Part shown: piece after piece, positions 44,777-54,109 of the stretch
Position numbering within the stretch: the first letter of the stretch is position 1
Layout: the number at the start of each line of letters is the position of its first letter
Virus record (IMG/VR): IMGVR_UViG_3300042894_008159
Coordinates: 1 to 64,000 of that record
DNA length: 64,000 nt
Reading direction: 5' to 3' (one strand)
Source: a virus
The notes under the pieces: model-generated
Told to the model about the DNA's origin: nothing
Seen by the model: the letters and a program-made list of their open reading frames with translations, nothing else
Databases searched by the model: none
Made by a program: the position numbers and the translations under genes

Positions 44777-47136
44777 TACTGTTCGTCTTCTATCTCTTCA
44801 GTAGGATTGAACTTACCTAAACTAGGATTGAATTTAGTAGAAGGTTTCATGTTGCCTAAGTTCAGAGGGGGTTCTACAATAAAATCTCCAACCGTAGGCG
44901 GATATACATCACCCAGTCCCCCTTGCATTGGCCGGGGTGGGGAAGCCTGATAGACAGATCCAGGAGGTTGGGTAAAAGAATTTTCTACAGATCTTAGCTC
45001 TCCGGCCACATTTGACAAAGTACTAGGAGTATAAACTTGTTCTCTAGGAAGTGTGTTTGGAAAAATAGTATCGGTATAAACATCATCACTTGTAATAGGA
45101 TACACTCTATCTGGAACGTCCAAATCAGGTCCAGGTACCCCAGAATAAATGTCTCCAATAGGATCTGTGGGATAAACCCTATCTGGTACACCCAGATCTC
45201 TCCCGGGCACATCCGTGTACACGTCCCCGCCCGGTGGCGGGTACACCCGATCGGGAGATCCCAGATCTGAACCTGGTACGTTGTCATACACATCTCCACC
45301 TGGAGGTGTATATACCCTGTCGGGGACACCTAAATCAGATCCAGGAACATCGGCATAAACATCACCCACTGGATTTGGATAAACCCTATCTGGTACACCC
45401 AAATCTGAGCCCGGAACATCTGTATAAACATCCCCTACTGGATTTGGATAAACCCTATCGGGTACACCCAAATCTGAACCAGGAACGTTGTTATAAGCAT
45501 CTCCGGTAGGGATCGGATATACTCTGTCTGGTACACCTAAATCAGATCCAGGGACAGAATTATAAACGTCTCCTCCCGGGGGTGGATAAACTCTAGAAGG
45601 TGTTCCTAAATCGGTGCCAGGAACTCTAGGATAAACATCTTGTGGGGGAGAAATCGGTGGATATGCTCGTTCCGGAGGTCCACCGAGGCCAACCTTTTGT
45701 GGGTTAGGTAAATTACCCTTAAAGATATTATCAATTCCGGTTGATGCCGCCCCATTGAGAAAATTCTGGGCATCGTTGAAATTAAATCCATTGGGTGTAA
45801 CCAATCGGCCAATTTGTGAAGGATTAAAAGAATAAATGTTTCCAAGTAAAGATTGGTTTAATCCACTTAAAGCGGGATTCACAAATTGATTAATTCCTTC
45901 ATTCACCAGATCGTTAATTGCTGCCGAAGTGAAATTTGTAATCAATTCATTAGCTTGGCTGGCAATTGTTTCCAACGTTAAAGCAGCAGTTTGGACCGAG
46001 GTTCGATCTTGATAGGCACCATCAGCCAGGATCAAAGGTTTTTTGTCGTTTCTAATATTGGGATATTGATTCTTCATTCTAACCTTTCCCACGTGAATCT
46101 TGAAACTTTGTTTTGCCATTAAAGAATCTGCCGAAGAGCTTCCCATGTCTATAGATGAAGCCAAAGGTGTACTGGAACTGAAATCAAATTCACACTGATG
46201 GCACTCGTAAATAAAAACAGGTTTTATGCCACTTTGGTCCTGCTGATTACGAAAAGCCTGAACATCATTTTGCAATCCAGATTGACCAAAAACGTTTGAT
46301 GCAAAAGAGGTGAAAGAGTTTCCTGGATTCCCTGATAAATTTTCGATGGGATCGTCTATTCCTAAATTTTGAATATTAGAACCAGGATTTCGATTAGTTG
46401 TGAGAACATTCGTCAAATTATCCAAAGAAGCTAGAACTGTTGATGATCCGGTCAATCTTGAGGTTTTAAAAAAATTGCGAATCTCCGTCACGAAAATGTA
46501 CATCGTGAATTTTCTTAGATTTCTAGGAACTAACCATCTCATATTGTCAGCATCGAACATGGCTGTTTCATACAAATCGGCCAATGCAGAAATTCTTAGA
46601 TTTAGGGATTCCAAACAGTTGATCGTTAAAGTTTTTCCATCGGTTTTTTGAGGATTGAAATTGTCAAATCCTGCTTCGTCTTGAAACCCTGTTCTGGCAA
46701 TTTTCTCTAACTTATCAAGACCATCAATGGATTGAAAAAACCAAGGCGAATTGTTGTTGATGTTAGCCAATAAAACTTGAAATTGACGCAAAGCATTAGC
46801 TCTTTTGGTTTGATTAGAACCGACCAAGAAACCCCCTTCTCTTTCCAACAAATAATTGAAGGTGGAATAGTAGATTGGACCACCTAGATTGTAGGCATCT
46901 TGCCCAAATGGATTTTCAAGTCCAGAAGCCATACCAGCTCCATTTCCGGCAGTATAATTAGGGATTCTCAGTAAAGGACTAGGTGCCCAACCGTAATCTG
47001 GATTGATTGGCAATACTCCAAAATCAAAGACAAACTTGAATCCCAAATAAGTAGGATCTTCATTTTTGCCCTGATCTGAAAGTCTAAATCCCTTCAGGAA
47101 CAAATTTCTGTTTCTGTCTGTAGCCTGGATTCCCAT
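44776..47136 (-). CDS. Hub/tube-associated structural protein with 23-aa repeats
   Basis: 786 aa. The N-terminal 390 residues form the conserved part: GFRLSDQGKNEDPTYLGFKF, then NPQKTDGKTLTINCLESLNL followed by RISALADLYETAMFDADNMR and NLRKFTMYIFVTEIRNF. I associate this pattern with baseplate hub/tail-tube-initiating proteins of large myoviruses (gp48/gp54 position), not proven. A linker of helices follows, then eight to nine copies of a 23-aa Pro/Gly/Asp repeat (about 488-704; GDVYTDVPGSDLGVPDRVYP) and an acidic tail ending EEIEDEQ. It sits between the gp27-like hub and the spike, so it is probably central to the baseplate. Confidence 0.72.
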   Translation of the reverse strand: MGIQATDRNRNLFLKGFRLSDQGKNEDPTYLGFKFVFDFGVLPINPDYGWAPSPLLRIPNYTAGNGAGMASGLENPFGQDAYNLGGPIYYSTFNYLLEREGGFLVGSNQTKRANALRQFQVLLANINNNSPWFFQSIDGLDKLEKIARTGFQDEAGFDNFNPQKTDGKTLTINCLESLNLRISALADLYETAMFDADNMRWLVPRNLRKFTMYIFVTEIRNFFKTSRLTGSSTVLASLDNLTNVLTTNRNPGSNIQNLGIDDPIENLSGNPGNSFTSFASNVFGQSGLQNDVQAFRNQQDQSGIKPVFIYECHQCEFDFSSSTPLASSIDMGSSSADSLMAKQSFKIHVGKVRMKNQYPNIRNDKKPLILADGAYQDRTSVQTAALTLETIASQANELITNFTSAAINDLVNEGINQFVNPALSGLNQSLLGNIYSFNPSQIGRLVTPNGFNFNDAQNFLNGAASTGIDNIFKGNLPNPQKVGLGGPPERAYPPISPPQDVYPRVPGTDLGTPSRVYPPPGGDVYNSVPGSDLGVPDRVYPIPTGDAYNNVPGSDLGVPDRVYPNPVGDVYTDVPGSDLGVPDRVYPNPVGDVYADVPGSDLGVPDRVYTPPGGDVYDNVPGSDLGSPDRVYPPPGGDVYTDVPGRDLGVPDRVYPTDPIGDIYSGVPGPDLDVPDRVYPITSDDVYTDTIFPNTLPREQVYTPSTLSNVAGELRSVENSFTQPPGSVYQASPPRPMQGGLGDVYPPTVGDFIVEPPLNLGNMKPSTKFNPSLGKFNPTEEIEDEQ
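45025..45675 (-). repeat. 69-bp tandem repeat encoding VPGSDLGVPDRVYP units
   Basis: Eight to nine in-frame copies of a 69-bp unit; the middle copies are nearly identical in protein but vary at synonymous positions in DNA (for example gtgtataccc versus ggataaaccc), which indicates age and selection on the protein. Confidence 0.85.
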
Positions 47137-47144
47137 GATTGTAT

Positions 47145-48647
47145 TTATCCAGTAATAAGATTTATTGGGAATGTTTTGGGGAATTGACCTGCACTATTTA
47201 AAATCCATTCTCTCTTACATAAATCAAGTTGCATGTAAATTCCTCTATAAGATTCATAATTAACCTTAATTCCCATAACAATGTAAATACCAGAAAGAAA
47301 TCGATCTAAGACTGGATTAATGTCCTGCTCTGGATTTTGGTTGTTGTTTGATCCTGTATTTTCTTTTCTTTTCCCTTGATCATTTACGTAGATAAAAACA
47401 GGAATGGCCATTCCCCTGTATATTCCACCATAATAAGAAGCGGTTTCAACTCTCAATGTGAATTTCCTTATATCATCATTGTTAATTTCATTTTGAACTA
47501 GTGCCTGAATAAAATTTTCATGTACTCCACCATCCTGGAAATTATTTAAAATCCCATACCAATTTTTTCGGAATTCTCTTTGGTATAATTTTTCTTTTGC
47601 CCTGCCCCTTTGTAGGATCATGTTCTCACCTACGCTCTCTGTTGTTATTGTTTCAACTGTGTACCTTATGTACTTTTCAATTTCATTTTCCGTGACCAGG
47701 CCCTCATCCCAAAATTGTACTTCGTGGATGTATCCTTGATGGTTGGTGATGTTTCCTGCATTCGAAATCAAAGTATAACCCTGTATATAGGTTGGCAAAT
47801 CGCTATTTCCTTTTTCATTACTAAGAACCAAAGGAATCTGTTGCTCTGATAATTCACTTTTCGGGAAAGCAGTATCGTCTGATGTTCCGGTAGCAGAACC
47901 CCTAACAACCCGACATTCCTGTACAACATCAGATGTCGAAATTTGGTTGTTTAGATTTACAAAATTGAGATTATAATAACAATCTATGAAAGACGTAAAA
48001 AAACTTCTATCATCTTTGTAAGACCTTGATACAACCTCCCGGATAAAATCATAGTATGACATATTAGGACAAATCCACGTCATGTTATCTATTACTTCCG
48101 TTTCATTCGTAGAAAATCCTAAATCTAAATCTTGAGAAACTTGAAATAAGACATCATAAGAAGTGGAATTTCTAAAAGCCTTAGATACCTCATTATATAA
48201 AGCAGGGATTCGACATTCACCCAAAATATTAAATGTAATTCCATTGCCTTCCGAATTACCAGAAACGCCGGATTTAACGGTTAAGATATTAAAGTCCATT
48301 CTCAAAGGTCGATAAACTGAAACCCAGCTTCGAAAATAAACAGATACAATATCACCATCTTTAGGATAATTAACACTGAGGAACATGGGATTTTCCATAG
48401 AAAATTGGAATCTTATTTCTGGCAAAAAACCAGACATGTCCAATTCTAAATGAGATAAATATTTGTCTACAAAATAACCATTAATAAAAACAACAGGTTT
48501 ATATCCGCCGAAAGATTTATCATCGGCGTCCATTAAGGCGTCATCTAAACCTTGGTTGTCTCCTCCGGTTCTATTCGGAACAGCCAACTGATCCAGCTGA
48601 ATACTGGTTCTGGCAACATTATTAATGATGATTTGATCGGCCGCCAT
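47145..48647 (-). CDS. 27: Baseplate hub protein, gp27-like
   Basis: 500 aa (T4 gp27 is 391). Residues about 75-130 form the first tube-like domain (FLPEIRFQFSMENP; DGDIVSVYFRSW). Then SYDVLFQVSQDLDLGFSTNE, DNMTWICPNMSYYDFIREVV and SFFTSFIDCYYNLNFVNLN follow, the typical 'x-NP-x-SY-x-x-FI...FID-x-YY-x-LNFV' signature of hub proteins of T4-like phages. In the virion a gp27 trimer sits on the gp5 spike; here the spike gene is two genes downstream, which supports the call. Confidence 0.8.
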   Translation of the reverse strand: MAADQIIINNVARTSIQLDQLAVPNRTGGDNQGLDDALMDADDKSFGGYKPVVFINGYFVDKYLSHLELDMSGFLPEIRFQFSMENPMFLSVNYPKDGDIVSVYFRSWVSVYRPLRMDFNILTVKSGVSGNSEGNGITFNILGECRIPALYNEVSKAFRNSTSYDVLFQVSQDLDLGFSTNETEVIDNMTWICPNMSYYDFIREVVSRSYKDDRSFFTSFIDCYYNLNFVNLNNQISTSDVVQECRVVRGSATGTSDDTAFPKSELSEQQIPLVLSNEKGNSDLPTYIQGYTLISNAGNITNHQGYIHEVQFWDEGLVTENEIEKYIRYTVETITTESVGENMILQRGRAKEKLYQREFRKNWYGILNNFQDGGVHENFIQALVQNEINNDDIRKFTLRVETASYYGGIYRGMAIPVFIYVNDQGKRKENTGSNNNQNPEQDINPVLDRFLSGIYIVMGIKVNYESYRGIYMQLDLCKREWILNSAGQFPKTFPINLITG

Positions 48648-48649
48648 AT

Positions 48650-49249
48650 TTAGTTGGGGATGGAGTTAAAATTACCTGCAGGATTAGCTGGAGCGTTACT
48701 AACATCTGGGGCCAATCCAATAACAACATTAGTTCTAACTGTTTGTCTTTCTCCAGGCTGGGTAACATTCGGTGGCAAAATTTGATCGGGTGCATTTTTG
48801 GCTTTACCCCTTTGTTCTAAAAATTTCTGTCTTGAATTAGAAATCTTAAATTTCTTCTGTTCTTGAACATCTCTAAATTGCTGATTTGGATTGTTGGTTG
48901 TGTTGGACTGAAGCAAGGTTGCTTGTTTCAAAGCGAAAGAAGCTTCAATTCTTTCCTGTAAAGGAATAACAATCAAGTTCCCTTCTTTCAACGCAAATGG
49001 GTTTGAAATGTTGTTGATTTTCATAAGAGATCCGGTATAAGAAAGATCCCCAAAAGCCTGGAAAGCTAATTGATCTGGTCTCATTTGAAATTCCTCTCTC
49101 ACCAAAAAGTAACGATTAATCTTCAGATTTATATTTCGAAAATCCATCGACCCAGCGGTTAAATCCCAAATCCCAACACCATTGTTCTGTAAATCCTTAT
49201 TGGGATTAAAAACACTTTTGTTCTGATATAAAGTATCAATATTTAACAT
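48650..49249 (-). CDS. 53: gp53-like protein with LysM-like domain
   Basis: 199 aa. Residues about 45-97 (RYFLVREEFQMRPDQLAFQA, FGDLSYTGSLMKINNI, SNPFALKEGNLIVIPL) match the LysM-like module found in wedge proteins such as T4 gp53: 'RPD...FGD..Y...I.K.NNI.NPF....G..L.IP'. A Gln/Asn-rich coil and a disordered Pro-rich tail follow. In T4, gp53 joins wedges around the hub. The domain call is good; equivalence to gp53 is inferred. Confidence 0.7.
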   Translation of the reverse strand: MLNIDTLYQNKSVFNPNKDLQNNGVGIWDLTAGSMDFRNINLKINRYFLVREEFQMRPDQLAFQAFGDLSYTGSLMKINNISNPFALKEGNLIVIPLQERIEASFALKQATLLQSNTTNNPNQQFRDVQEQKKFKISNSRQKFLEQRGKAKNAPDQILPPNVTQPGERQTVRTNVVIGLAPDVSNAPANPAGNFNSIPN

Positions 49250-49252
49250 AAA

Positions 49253-51217
49253 TTATGGGATAGGATTATTTGGGTCTATGAAATTATTTTGAACAGCACC
49301 CGGTGTGAAATTGTTATCAGAAAAAAACAAGTAAGGATTAGCCAACGTTGAATCATTGATATCATAAGGAACTGTGGTACCGTCAACCAGTGCAGTGCTG
49401 GCAGTAGATTGGGTGTTGGAATAGGTGGGTAAAGTAGATTGGTACAATCTTCCATCACCACGGTTAAACATAGATTCAATTTCACCTCTTTCCCGATCTC
49501 TACCATGTTCTAATGTGAATGTGGCTATGATTTCAGTGGGAAAATCATCCGGACCTAATACTTCACCAAATTCTATATCTAAATTAGAACAAATTAAATT
49601 TCCAATCATTGCTATAGGATTCATCGGATTACCTACAACCAAATGCCATTCACCAACAGGAGCTCCAGTTTTAAGTGATAGAGGGGGTACGAATTTTGCA
49701 ATTAAATCATCTGCCAAGGCATAAGCCAAAATGTTTCCGAGCGGGCCTTCAATCTCTTTGGCCAATTTTTCAATTCCACCCCCGGAGGAATCGATTTGTT
49801 GAAGCATACTTTGAACCTGATTTGTAGCAGTTTGTAGATCCGAAGTAAATTTTTTCAGTTGTCGAACTTGAGGATCATCCATCGTAGTTCCATCTGGATC
49901 TGCTAGATATTTAATTGTGGTTTTAACCCATTTAATGGGATCAGAGTAAAAAGCTTTTAATCCTTGATCTCCACCTGGAAAACCTATAGCGGGAAATCCG
50001 TTATCGTATCTAACATCAGGAGTTAGAAAATTTCCATAGTTGGTTCCCAAACCTAGCAAATTTCCAATTATATCAACCAAAGCAGCTTTCGTATTAACCT
50101 GGCCAACAGAAGTTAACTCGTAGTGGAATTTGAGATAAATGGGTCCACCACTAAAAGTTAAACCTCTTCCTCGGTAATAAGTTTTATCTACGGTATCAAC
50201 TGGATTAAAAATAAAATCTGACAGAGGACCATTTGAAGTGTTTTGCATTTTATCCCTTAAAGCCTGATTTATTTTAGGAATAGTTACTGCTCCTCTTCCA
50301 GAGTCAGACGCAGAAACTAAAACGGAAAGAGAATCTCCTAAAGCACCAAATAGTTGTGAAGCGCCGGCTAGATCAGCAGTGGTTCCCAAAGCTCTACCCA
50401 ACACAGTCTTAAAAAAACCTTGATCAAACCCTTCAACCTTTAATATTTCTTCCTGGGTTTTGGATTGGAATACAAGACCCGTTGAAAAGGAAATAATATC
50501 ATTTAAAGTGTTACCAGTCTGCCCTCCCCACCAGGTAACCGCTTGGGCTACTGGCATACCGGCTCCTTTTTGTTTGTATAGATCGGTTTGTATTAATTGA
50601 CTGGGTATGCTCAAATTATCTCTCATTGGAGCTGGGAATCTCCTTAGGGTAATCATGTAATTATTAGGAATTGTGCCATAGTATTTACAATACAAAAAAT
50701 CTCTCCAATAATATGGAGCAGATGCACCTCCTATGATTTTTCCCGGGCTTCCTGTAGTATTGTTTCCAGTATTTGTTGTACTCCCAATTTGTCCAGGCAG
50801 TATAGCAGCTCTTATCTCATTCGCGGCTCTAACCAATTGTCCAGCAGAAGGATTTTTTGATGAAATAGAAGAAATCGAAGAGTTAAATTGGGTTTGCTCT
50901 GATTGATAGTATTCCTGCCGGAAAGTGTTTGAATTATTTGAAAAAGAATAAAAAAGAAATTGACCAAATTTAGCATCTGGACCAAATAGATTAGCAGCGT
51001 TATAAAATAAAGACCTAGCAGTTGGACCTTTATTTGGATTAGAGGATCCCAAATTCGACCATCTTGAAACTTGATCGTTTGCAATTTCTTGTGCAGATGC
51101 CTCTCTAGAACCAAACCAATAATCCTTTAAGATAGGATTTAGCTTTTGATCTGCTATTGAAAAAGTATTTCCTGTGGTAGGTGTGTTTGTTCCCTGAAAA
51201 GAACTATTTTTGGACAT
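49253..51217 (-). CDS. Hub/tube-region structural protein (654 aa)
   Basis: Start MSKNSSFQGTNTPTTGNTFS. Contains YYWRDFLYCKYYGTIPNNYM, ITLRRFPAPMRDNL, and near the C-terminus GEWHLVVGNPMNPIAMIGNL with LDIEFGEVLGPDDFPTEIIA and FTLEHGRDRERGEIESMFNR. The C-terminal block looks like a tube-interacting beta domain ('G-NP-x-NP...F-x-PTEI-x-A-x-x-x-x-x-HGRDR'). With its neighbours (gp53-like, gp27-like, spike) it is a likely tail-tube cap or initiator (gp48/gp54 type). Homology unverified. Confidence 0.72.
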   Translation of the reverse strand: MSKNSSFQGTNTPTTGNTFSIADQKLNPILKDYWFGSREASAQEIANDQVSRWSNLGSSNPNKGPTARSLFYNAANLFGPDAKFGQFLFYSFSNNSNTFRQEYYQSEQTQFNSSISSISSKNPSAGQLVRAANEIRAAILPGQIGSTTNTGNNTTGSPGKIIGGASAPYYWRDFLYCKYYGTIPNNYMITLRRFPAPMRDNLSIPSQLIQTDLYKQKGAGMPVAQAVTWWGGQTGNTLNDIISFSTGLVFQSKTQEEILKVEGFDQGFFKTVLGRALGTTADLAGASQLFGALGDSLSVLVSASDSGRGAVTIPKINQALRDKMQNTSNGPLSDFIFNPVDTVDKTYYRGRGLTFSGGPIYLKFHYELTSVGQVNTKAALVDIIGNLLGLGTNYGNFLTPDVRYDNGFPAIGFPGGDQGLKAFYSDPIKWVKTTIKYLADPDGTTMDDPQVRQLKKFTSDLQTATNQVQSMLQQIDSSGGGIEKLAKEIEGPLGNILAYALADDLIAKFVPPLSLKTGAPVGEWHLVVGNPMNPIAMIGNLICSNLDIEFGEVLGPDDFPTEIIATFTLEHGRDRERGEIESMFNRGDGRLYQSTLPTYSNTQSTASTALVDGTTVPYDINDSTLANPYLFFSDNNFTPGAVQNNFIDPNNPIP

Positions 51218-51234
51218 CTAATTCATACAAATTT

Positions 51235-51567
51235 TTACAACATCTCGATCGAAAATTCAAATTCATTTTCGTATTCCTTTAAAAAAGAATTTAAATTAGA
51301 AATAAAATCATTTGAAAGATTTTTGTGTACGATCATTATGGTGTTGTTCTTTGTATTATATATCCCCTGGTCTATTTTTCTTTGAATAGTATAATTGATG
51401 ATAAATTCAGATTCTTTACTTAAATCTAAGTTATTGTAACCTAAATCCCGAATAATTTTACCAATATCTATCACGGAAAAGTCAATCCCGCCATCAAATT
51501 TTTTTTTGGCTTCTTTGGCCGAACATTTAGCTAGAAAAATCTTAATCTCTGCCAAACAATCAATCAT
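51235..51567 (-). CDS. Hypothetical protein, 110 aa
   Basis: Start MIDCLAEIKIFLAKCSAKEA. Mixed alpha/beta, acidic end (LKEYENEFEFSIEML). One nt separates its ATG from the upstream stop. No family recognised. It could be a small assembly chaperone for the large hub-region protein that follows, by position only. Confidence 0.62.
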   Translation of the reverse strand: MIDCLAEIKIFLAKCSAKEAKKKFDGGIDFSVIDIGKIIRDLGYNNLDLSKESEFIINYTIQRKIDQGIYNTKNNTIMIVHKNLSNDFISNLNSFLKEYENEFEFSIEML

Positions 51568-51568
51568 G

Positions 51569-51892
51569 CTATTTTGGGTTGTCTAGAATGTCATTGTGTG
51601 ACGATTCCTCTGGTTTTAATTCATCTAAAAATTCGAATGAATCCAAATTGAGTCCAAAATTTCCTTCAGTTTGATTTTTTTCTTTCCCTAAATTATCTAA
51701 TTGTGCGTTGGTTAGCAACCTTCCAGATTGAATTTCTTGATTCATAACATTTTGAAGATGAATTGTATGAAATTGTTTACCCATTTGGTTAGCTCTTCTT
51801 ACTCTTTCTCTAAAAGACATCATAGATTCATCTTTCTTCAAATAACCCAAAGATTTAGCAAGTTCTTTTCTGGCTTTTCTAGCTTGACTCAT
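51569..51892 (-). CDS. Hypothetical protein, 107 aa, basic N-terminus
   Basis: Start MSQARKARKELAKSLGYLKK. Strongly basic helix (1-50, FRERVRRANQMGKQFHTIHL) followed by an acidic disordered tail (FEFLDELKPEESSHNDILDN). The charge-split layout resembles small scaffolding or nucleic-acid-binding accessory proteins. No family recognised. Confidence 0.62.
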   Translation of the reverse strand: MSQARKARKELAKSLGYLKKDESMMSFRERVRRANQMGKQFHTIHLQNVMNQEIQSGRLLTNAQLDNLGKEKNQTEGNFGLNLDSFEFLDELKPEESSHNDILDNPK

Positions 51893-51897
51893 AAAAA

Positions 51898-52473
51898 TTA
51901 AATTGAAAATTTAAAACCTTTACTTTTTTCGAGTCCATTCTGTTTGTTCTGAACGTCGAATCCCAACACGAACTTGAACAGCTTTAAAAAAAGACCCGGA
52001 ATAAAAATATCTTTGTGTTTAACGACATCGTTGGCAGAGATGAATTTAAATTCCATGCCATTTTCTTTTTCAGTTTCATCTGGTTCTGGATCGCCTTTAG
52101 GAACATCGGTAACATCTACTGCAAAACAGGGTTGCTCATGGTCCACAAATTTGGAAGATGTAACTGACCCTAAATAAAACCATTTTTTGTTGTCTTGTAC
52201 GTCATATCCACTTTCTTCTTTCAGCTCTCTTTTGGCGGTGGCAAGTAAATCTGGATCTTCCTCTTCAGTAGTTCCCGATATTAAAGAAACCGACATACCT
52301 CCTTCTCTAAAAGGATTTGGCTCTTTTAGAACTCCTATGGACAAAGGCAATCCCTGTTCATCGGAGATAAAAGGCATAATCACCACATTGGTGAAAAGTG
52401 GGATCATACCGGTCGATCCGTTTCTCTCTTCAACACGGAAAAGATTATTTTCAAAAAGAATATTACTGTCCAT
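51898..52473 (-). CDS. NUDIX hydrolase
   Basis: 191 aa. The NUDIX helix REL-K-EESG-Y is at 82-90 (A-KRELKEESGYD), preceded by G67-TTEEEDPDLLATA. The Gly-to-REL spacing is about two residues longer than the strict box, as in several ADP-sugar-type NUDIX proteins. The fold is completed by LPLSIGVLKEPN and GSVTSSKFVDHEQPC. NUDIX enzymes hydrolyse nucleoside diphosphates linked to another group; phage ones act on oxidised dNTPs, NAD/ADP-ribose or mRNA caps. Substrate cannot be read here. It overlaps the previous gene by 11 nt. Confidence 0.82.
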   Translation of the reverse strand: MDSNILFENNLFRVEERNGSTGMIPLFTNVVIMPFISDEQGLPLSIGVLKEPNPFREGGMSVSLISGTTEEEDPDLLATAKRELKEESGYDVQDNKKWFYLGSVTSSKFVDHEQPCFAVDVTDVPKGDPEPDETEKENGMEFKFISANDVVKHKDIFIPGLFLKLFKFVLGFDVQNKQNGLEKSKGFKFSI

Positions 52474-53113
52474 CTTCTACTTGGTCTAAAAATTTATCAG
52501 AAGAAACTAGATTTTTTTTCTTGTCGTAATACGCCAAAATAGAATCTCCCAAAGCGGATTTGATATCATCTATGTCGATCCCTTCCGTCACGAAGTTCAC
52601 AATTTCACGGTCAGCTTCCTCGAAAGAAGTGGTAAGAACCCCATACAAATTCTTGGAAGGTAGATTCAATTTTAAGGTGATGTTCACGTTAACCCAATTT
52701 GTTTTTTGTTTCTTCAATAAGCTATATATCGGAGATTCGGAAAGCTGTACAGATGAAACAGAGTTGGTTTTCTTGTTGGGTTGAGATGAAATATCAGGCT
52801 TGGTTTGTGTAGGAGTATGCGGGTTGGAGGTAGCAACAGCATTGAAATCTATATTTTGTGAAGGGAAAACATCCATATATTCTTGAACCAATTCCACGTT
52901 CATTCTTCCACCAGAGCGAAATGAAATGAAAATTAAACCTGTAGATTCGTCTTTTTCTATGGATTTGAATTTCTCGATATTTCCCATCTGATCTCCCTTC
53001 AACCATTGAAAATCTTTTGTTTGAAAAAAATTTTGTATTTCCTCTAGACTTTTGTCTTTCCAATTCATTTTTTTTGATTTATTGAATATACGTTTTAGCC
53101 ACCCCATGTACAT
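52463..53113 (-). CDS. Hypothetical protein, 216 aa
   Basis: ATG at 53113, or ATG at 53107 (MGWLKRIFNKSKKMNW). Basic amphipathic N-terminus, a compact domain (FQTKDFQWLKGDQMGNIEKF; GLIFISFRSGGRMNVELVQE), a Ser/Thr/Pro/Asn linker (about 103-130), then a second domain (VNVNITLKLNLPSKNLYGVL; DREIVNFVTEGIDIDDIKSA). Two-domain layout, no family recognised. No AGATATATA motif nearby; the 96-bp upstream spacer has only a weak TGATATAAA about 65 nt away. Confidence 0.65.
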   Translation of the reverse strand: MYMGWLKRIFNKSKKMNWKDKSLEEIQNFFQTKDFQWLKGDQMGNIEKFKSIEKDESTGLIFISFRSGGRMNVELVQEYMDVFPSQNIDFNAVATSNPHTPTQTKPDISSQPNKKTNSVSSVQLSESPIYSLLKKQKTNWVNVNITLKLNLPSKNLYGVLTTSFEEADREIVNFVTEGIDIDDIKSALGDSILAYYDKKKNLVSSDKFLDQVEDGQ

Positions 53114-53209
53114 TAATTTAGAAAGAATTTTTTTAAAATTAACAACACAAAATAACTTACAACTTGATTTCTGTTTATATCAGGAACAAAGGTAAAGTTT
53201 CTTATTAGA

Positions 53210-54109
53210 CTAATTTTCGCCTTGCAAAATGTCTTCCAGTAGAGAATTCTCTATCGAATTGCTTAAGACATCTCTCAGATTTTCAATCATTTTTTTTCTC
53301 TTTTCTATCTTATCTGAATTTTTTAGATCCACTTTTTCAGACAAAGTTTCTTTCAACCTCCCGATTAAATGTGATTCTTCTTCTGAGCAATCCATGCCCA
53401 AAACACATTTAGTTAGGTATGTGCAAATTCTATTTTCGAAAAGATCTACGAGTGATTCTTCGGACTCAATAAATTTTCCAGAAGGCCCTCTGAATTCCAT
53501 CAGATATTGGTTGTTTTTTCTTTTAATCCTGATGTCTGGAAATTTAGCATCTCCAGATTTGTAAACTTTCAGTTCAGAAAAAAGTTCAGATCCTTCATTT
53601 TTTTCCATCTCTACCTCCATTCCATTGTCCAATTTCAATTCATAAAGTCCGGGAAACCTCATCTGATTATTTTGTACTTGTGAATGTATTCCAAATAAAT
53701 CCAAAATAATTTGGGTGTTTTCCGATATTCTCTCCAGACCACTTTCTTTTTTAACCGTGTTGGACTCGACGAAATTATCGATAAAATCTTCCATTTCTTC
53801 TCGATTCTTCAATTTTGAAAACCACTTCGTGTAAGGTTTTATGTGGATGACCGCCGATTTTGTATTGGACTTCATTTCACAGCAGGATTTCGGAAATCTA
53901 ACTTTTTTGTCATTGTGTTCCAGCTCGACCCAATTTTCATCTATGGCATATCCAATCATACCCTGATTAGGTTCCGGATATACTTGAAGTTTAAGTGACC
54001 AGTTTGCCAAAGGTCCTATGATGCCTAAATTTTTTTTTCCAGAAGATTTTGACTCATTTAGAGAAAAAAATTCTTCAAAATAGGGAACCAAATTATTCAT
54101 TTTTTCCAA
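53210..54109 (-). CDS. Candidate prohead-targeted protein (N-terminal SLNE site), 299 aa
   Basis: Start at ATG 54109 or the closer ATG at 54100 (MNNLVPYFEEFFSLNESKSS). The first 16-19 residues form an amphipathic F/E-rich stretch ending L-N-E followed by Ser, matching (L/I)xE cleavage sites of T4-type prohead protease and similar in position to those in the 56-64 kb genes. The mature part is alpha/beta, acidic and Lys-rich (NKKVRFPKSCCEMK; NGMEVEMEKNEGSELF). It overlaps the upstream gene by 17 nt or 8 nt depending on start. Function unknown; head targeting inferred. Confidence 0.65.
   Translation of the reverse strand: MEKMNNLVPYFEEFFSLNESKSSGKKNLGIIGPLANWSLKLQVYPEPNQGMIGYAIDENWVELEHNDKKVRFPKSCCEMKSNTKSAVIHIKPYTKWFSKLKNREEMEDFIDNFVESNTVKKESGLERISENTQIILDLFGIHSQVQNNQMRFPGLYELKLDNGMEVEMEKNEGSELFSELKVYKSGDAKFPDIRIKRKNNQYLMEFRGPSGKFIESEESLVDLFENRICTYLTKCVLGMDCSEEESHLIGRLKETLSEKVDLKNSDKIEKRKKMIENLRDVLSNSIENSLLEDILQGEN

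Noticed and set aside
53114-53209. Promoter in the 96-bp gap before the 216-aa gene
   Set aside because: Only a weak TGATATAAA about 65 nt from the start; spacing does not match the other copies.
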